Position numbers and translations under genes: made by a program | From: Bacteroidaceae bacterium | Lineage (GTDB): Bacteria > Bacteroidota > Bacteroidia > Bacteroidales > Bacteroidaceae | Direction of reading: 5' to 3' | Assembly (NCBI GenBank): GCA_017628775.1 | Contig: JAGBYN010000088.1 | Location: 1-16,297 of the forward strand | Length of the DNA: 16,297 nucleotides | The notes under the pieces: generated by a model | Told to the model about the DNA's origin: nothing | Seen by the model: only the letters and a program-made list of their open reading frames with translations | Databases searched by the model: none | In this document: piece by piece, positions 14,415 to 16,297 of the stretch | How the letters are laid out: the number at the start of each line of letters is the position of its first letter | Numbering within the stretch: the stretch's first letter is position 1

Positions 14415-15704
14415 ATGGACATAAGGCAAATATTATACGACCAGAAGGAGGAAATATCTAGGTTGGATACCAAGTTTTTGTGCTCTCGTGTAGAGGAGAG
14501 GCTGTTTGACTTGCAGAGTAATTTGGCACAAGTTGTAATTGGTGTACGTCGTAGTGGCAAATCCACATTGTGCACTAAGGTACTTAAGGAAAGCGGCGTG
14601 ATGTTTGGATATGTAAACTTTGATGACGAACAGTTGGCTGGACTAAAAGCTGATCAGTTGAACAATGTGATGGATGCATTGTACAAAGTGTATGGAAATA
14701 TAACCCATGTGCTATTTGATGAAATTCAGAATATCCCTAAATGGCCCTTGTTCGTTAATCGTTTGTTGCGACAAGGATTGCGAATAGTAATGACAGGCAG
14801 CAATGCTAATTTGTTGTCAGGAGAGTTGGCTACGCACTTGACTGGCAGATATAATCAGATTGAACTGTACCCTTTTTCCTTCAAGGAGTACTGTATGATG
14901 CGAAACATAGATAGTGAATCGCTCTCCACCAAGGCAAAAGCCTTAAGATATACAACGCTTGAGGACTATCTAAAGCAAGGCGGTTTCCCTGAACTTCAAA
15001 AACTTAACAATCCCTATACCTACACGCTTTCGCTTTTTAAGGCGATTATACACAAAGATATCAGCAAGAGATATAAGGTGAAGCATGAGAAGACTTTGGC
15101 AGATATTGCAAATAGCATGCTAGATTTGTTTTGTCAAGAGGTATCGTATACTCAAATACAAAAGCAGTTTGGGTTAGGGTCGCTACATACAGCTAAGAAT
15201 TATATTCATTACTTGCAGGAGGCTTATTTGTTTCGTCTTTTGCCTTTGTTTTCTTTCAAAAGTTCAGAGAAGCAATCGCTTCGCAAATGCTATGCTATAG
15301 ACCCAGCCTTCATTACCAACCACGAAGATTTTCTCCAAACTCCTAATTTAGGGTGGAGGTTAGAGAATGCAGTAGCGGTGGAATTGATGCGTAGGATGAA
15401 CAGTGAAACAGAACAACTGTTCTATTTGCGTAAGCACAAAAGTTTTGAGGTGGACTTTGTTAGGACAAGAATGGGGCATGTTGAGGAATTGATACAAGTA
15501 ACATACAATTTCCAGGATCCCACTACAAAATTGTATAATCGTGAAATAGGCGGACTGCTGAAGGGTGCTGCATATACACATTGCACCAACCTTACATTAG
15601 TGATGATGGATGGTGAGGAATGCACTATAGAGCAAGATGGATACACGATAAATTGTGTATTGGCTATAAATTGGTTGCTTGCAGATAGAGTTGGTGATGT
15701 GTAA
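14415..15704 (+). CDS. AAA_14 ATPase with C-terminal DUF4143 domain
   Basis: This gene encodes 429 residues. It belongs to a widespread family of stand-alone P-loop ATPases of unknown cellular role, common and variable in number in Bacteroidetes. Walker A is G43-VRRSGKST51, Walker B is L100-FDEIQ105, and a sensor-like MTGSNANLLSGELATHLTGR follows (126 onward). The DUF4143 part (about 190-429) has a winged-helix-like middle and a nuclease-fold-like end with F-E-V-D-F-V and L-I-Q-V. The usual lysine of a PD-(D/E)XK site is not seen there, so nuclease activity is unlikely. It is a single gene: no partner gene lies within 600 bases on either side. It has iteron-like repeats in front and 184-bp direct repeats around it. 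Its codons look more AT-rich than those of the neighbouring housekeeping genes, which fits an acquired gene. Confidence 0.9.
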   Translation: MDIRQILYDQKEEISRLDTKFLCSRVEERLFDLQSNLAQVVIGVRRSGKSTLCTKVLKESGVMFGYVNFDDEQLAGLKADQLNNVMDALYKVYGNITHVLFDEIQNIPKWPLFVNRLLRQGLRIVMTGSNANLLSGELATHLTGRYNQIELYPFSFKEYCMMRNIDSESLSTKAKALRYTTLEDYLKQGGFPELQKLNNPYTYTLSLFKAIIHKDISKRYKVKHEKTLADIANSMLDLFCQEVSYTQIQKQFGLGSLHTAKNYIHYLQEAYLFRLLPLFSFKSSEKQSLRKCYAIDPAFITNHEDFLQTPNLGWRLENAVAVELMRRMNSETEQLFYLRKHKSFEVDFVRTRMGHVEELIQVTYNFQDPTTKLYNREIGGLLKGAAYTHCTNLTLVMMDGEECTIEQDGYTINCVLAINWLLADRVGDV

Positions 15705-16113
15705 AAAATAATAGTCTGGTAAAAAATAAATTATCCGAATGGCTACACGCACTCACGTCTGTAAGCAAAGTCTGTGTAAGTGTGTTTTCCGTGTGAGACA
15801 AAAAAAGACAACGAGACAACAGGCATAGAACGATTAGCGAGTACGCCATCCAGAGGAATTTCAAGTCAATGAACAATGAGTAATGAGTAACAGCCTTTAG
15901 GATGTGGTTCTCATCTCTCATCTCTCAACTTCGCTAATCGTTCATTACCGCATGGCAAACACAAGTGTAGCGCGTACAAAAGTCTGTGGATTCTGTGAAT
16001 TCTGTGTGAAAAACAAATAACATTCATCTGTGTGAAATGATCTCTCAGAATAATCTGTTTGGGCACACAGAAAGCACTTACACAGACTCTGCTCACTGAC
16101 GTGAGCGCCATCC
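15705..16113. other. Mosaic intergenic DNA right of the ATPase gene
   Basis: No gene is recognisable here. The region contains repeated GTCTGTG/TCTGTGTGA-type stretches and GACAACGAGACAACAGG. The CGATTAGCGAG and CGCCATCCAGAGGAATTTC segments are related to the left flank. A hairpin, GCTCAC-TGAC-GTGAGC, lies at 16091-16106, just before the right 184-bp repeat. Confidence 0.55.
15949..15988 (+). repeat. 40-bp direct repeat, right copy
   Basis: This is the partner of 13936-13975, with 36 of 40 bases identical and four transition differences. Confidence 0.75.
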
Positions 16114-16297
16114 GGCTTTTTATTTCATCTCACGCAAAGTCGCAAAGGAACGCAAAGATTTAGATTCTGTGGTATACTTGCCCAATTGCTGGGGCACACC
16201 CTTCGGGGTGCATCGATGGGGTGCATCCGAGTCCGGGGGTACTCGCTAACGCTCGCACACCCCGGTTATCGAGCGGAGACACCTTCGGCGTCTTTTG
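16114..16297 (+). repeat. 184-bp direct repeat, right copy (continues to the window edge)
   Basis: This is the partner of 14026-14209, with the same length, no gaps and four substitutions. It reaches the last base of the window, so the repeat may be longer than 184 bp. The offset between the copies is 2088 bases. Confidence 0.9.

Noticed and set aside
14415..15704. Multi-gene defence system centred on the ATPase
   Set aside because: No partner gene lies within 600 bases on either side inside the window, so a system cannot be supported.
14026..16297. Insertion sequence or transposon with the ATPase as transposase
   Set aside because: The bracketing repeats are direct and long, no terminal inverted repeats or target duplications are visible, and the protein has AAA_14/DUF4143 features, not a transposase catalytic triad.

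Overview
The window looks like chromosomal DNA of a Bacteroidales bacterium, probably Prevotellaceae-like. The reasons are promoters of the Bacteroidetes type (TTTG, about 20 bases, TAnnTTTG) upstream of several genes, the long form of IspG, a TGS-domain nucleoside kinase, a Bacteroidetes-type PurE, and AT-rich intergenic DNA full of small palindromes. Family and genus are inferences; no rRNA or tRNA gene is present to settle them.

Layout. Bases 1-636 hold two broken genes abutting head-on: a minus-strand coiled-coil fragment running off the left edge, and a plus-strand 53-codon tail of a penicillin-binding protein. Bases 637-1435 are non-coding, with a strong 17-bp hairpin and other small repeats. 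The plus-strand block then runs: a small secreted DUF2147 protein (1436-1891), a double-hairpin terminator, DNA polymerase I (2093-4921, with its own consensus promoter), and a TGS/P-loop nucleoside kinase (5056-6714). An 18-bp perfect palindrome at 6745-6780 ends this block and also the block converging on it.

The minus-strand block, in transcription order, is metG (13739-11682), rpoN (11608-10079), a PAP2-like membrane protein (10065-9457), a 200-base spacer packed with hairpin modules, purE (9252-8749) and ispG (8697-6811). Short gaps suggest metG-rpoN-membrane protein and purE-ispG are transcribed together. Whether transcription crosses the hairpin spacer is open. The functions are housekeeping: translation, sigma-54 transcription, purine synthesis and isoprenoid precursor synthesis.

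The right end (13740-16297) is an accessory region: one AAA/DUF4143 ATPase gene (14415-15704) preceded by three 32-bp iteron-like repeats and bracketed by a 184-bp direct repeat (14026-14209 and 16114-16297, 180 of 184 bases identical). Shorter shuffled repeats lie around it. This bracketed ATPase, the covarying hairpin array at 9295-9418, and the broken-gene junction near base 475 are the parts that ordinary annotation does not explain. No complete new defence or mobile system can be demonstrated from this sequence.
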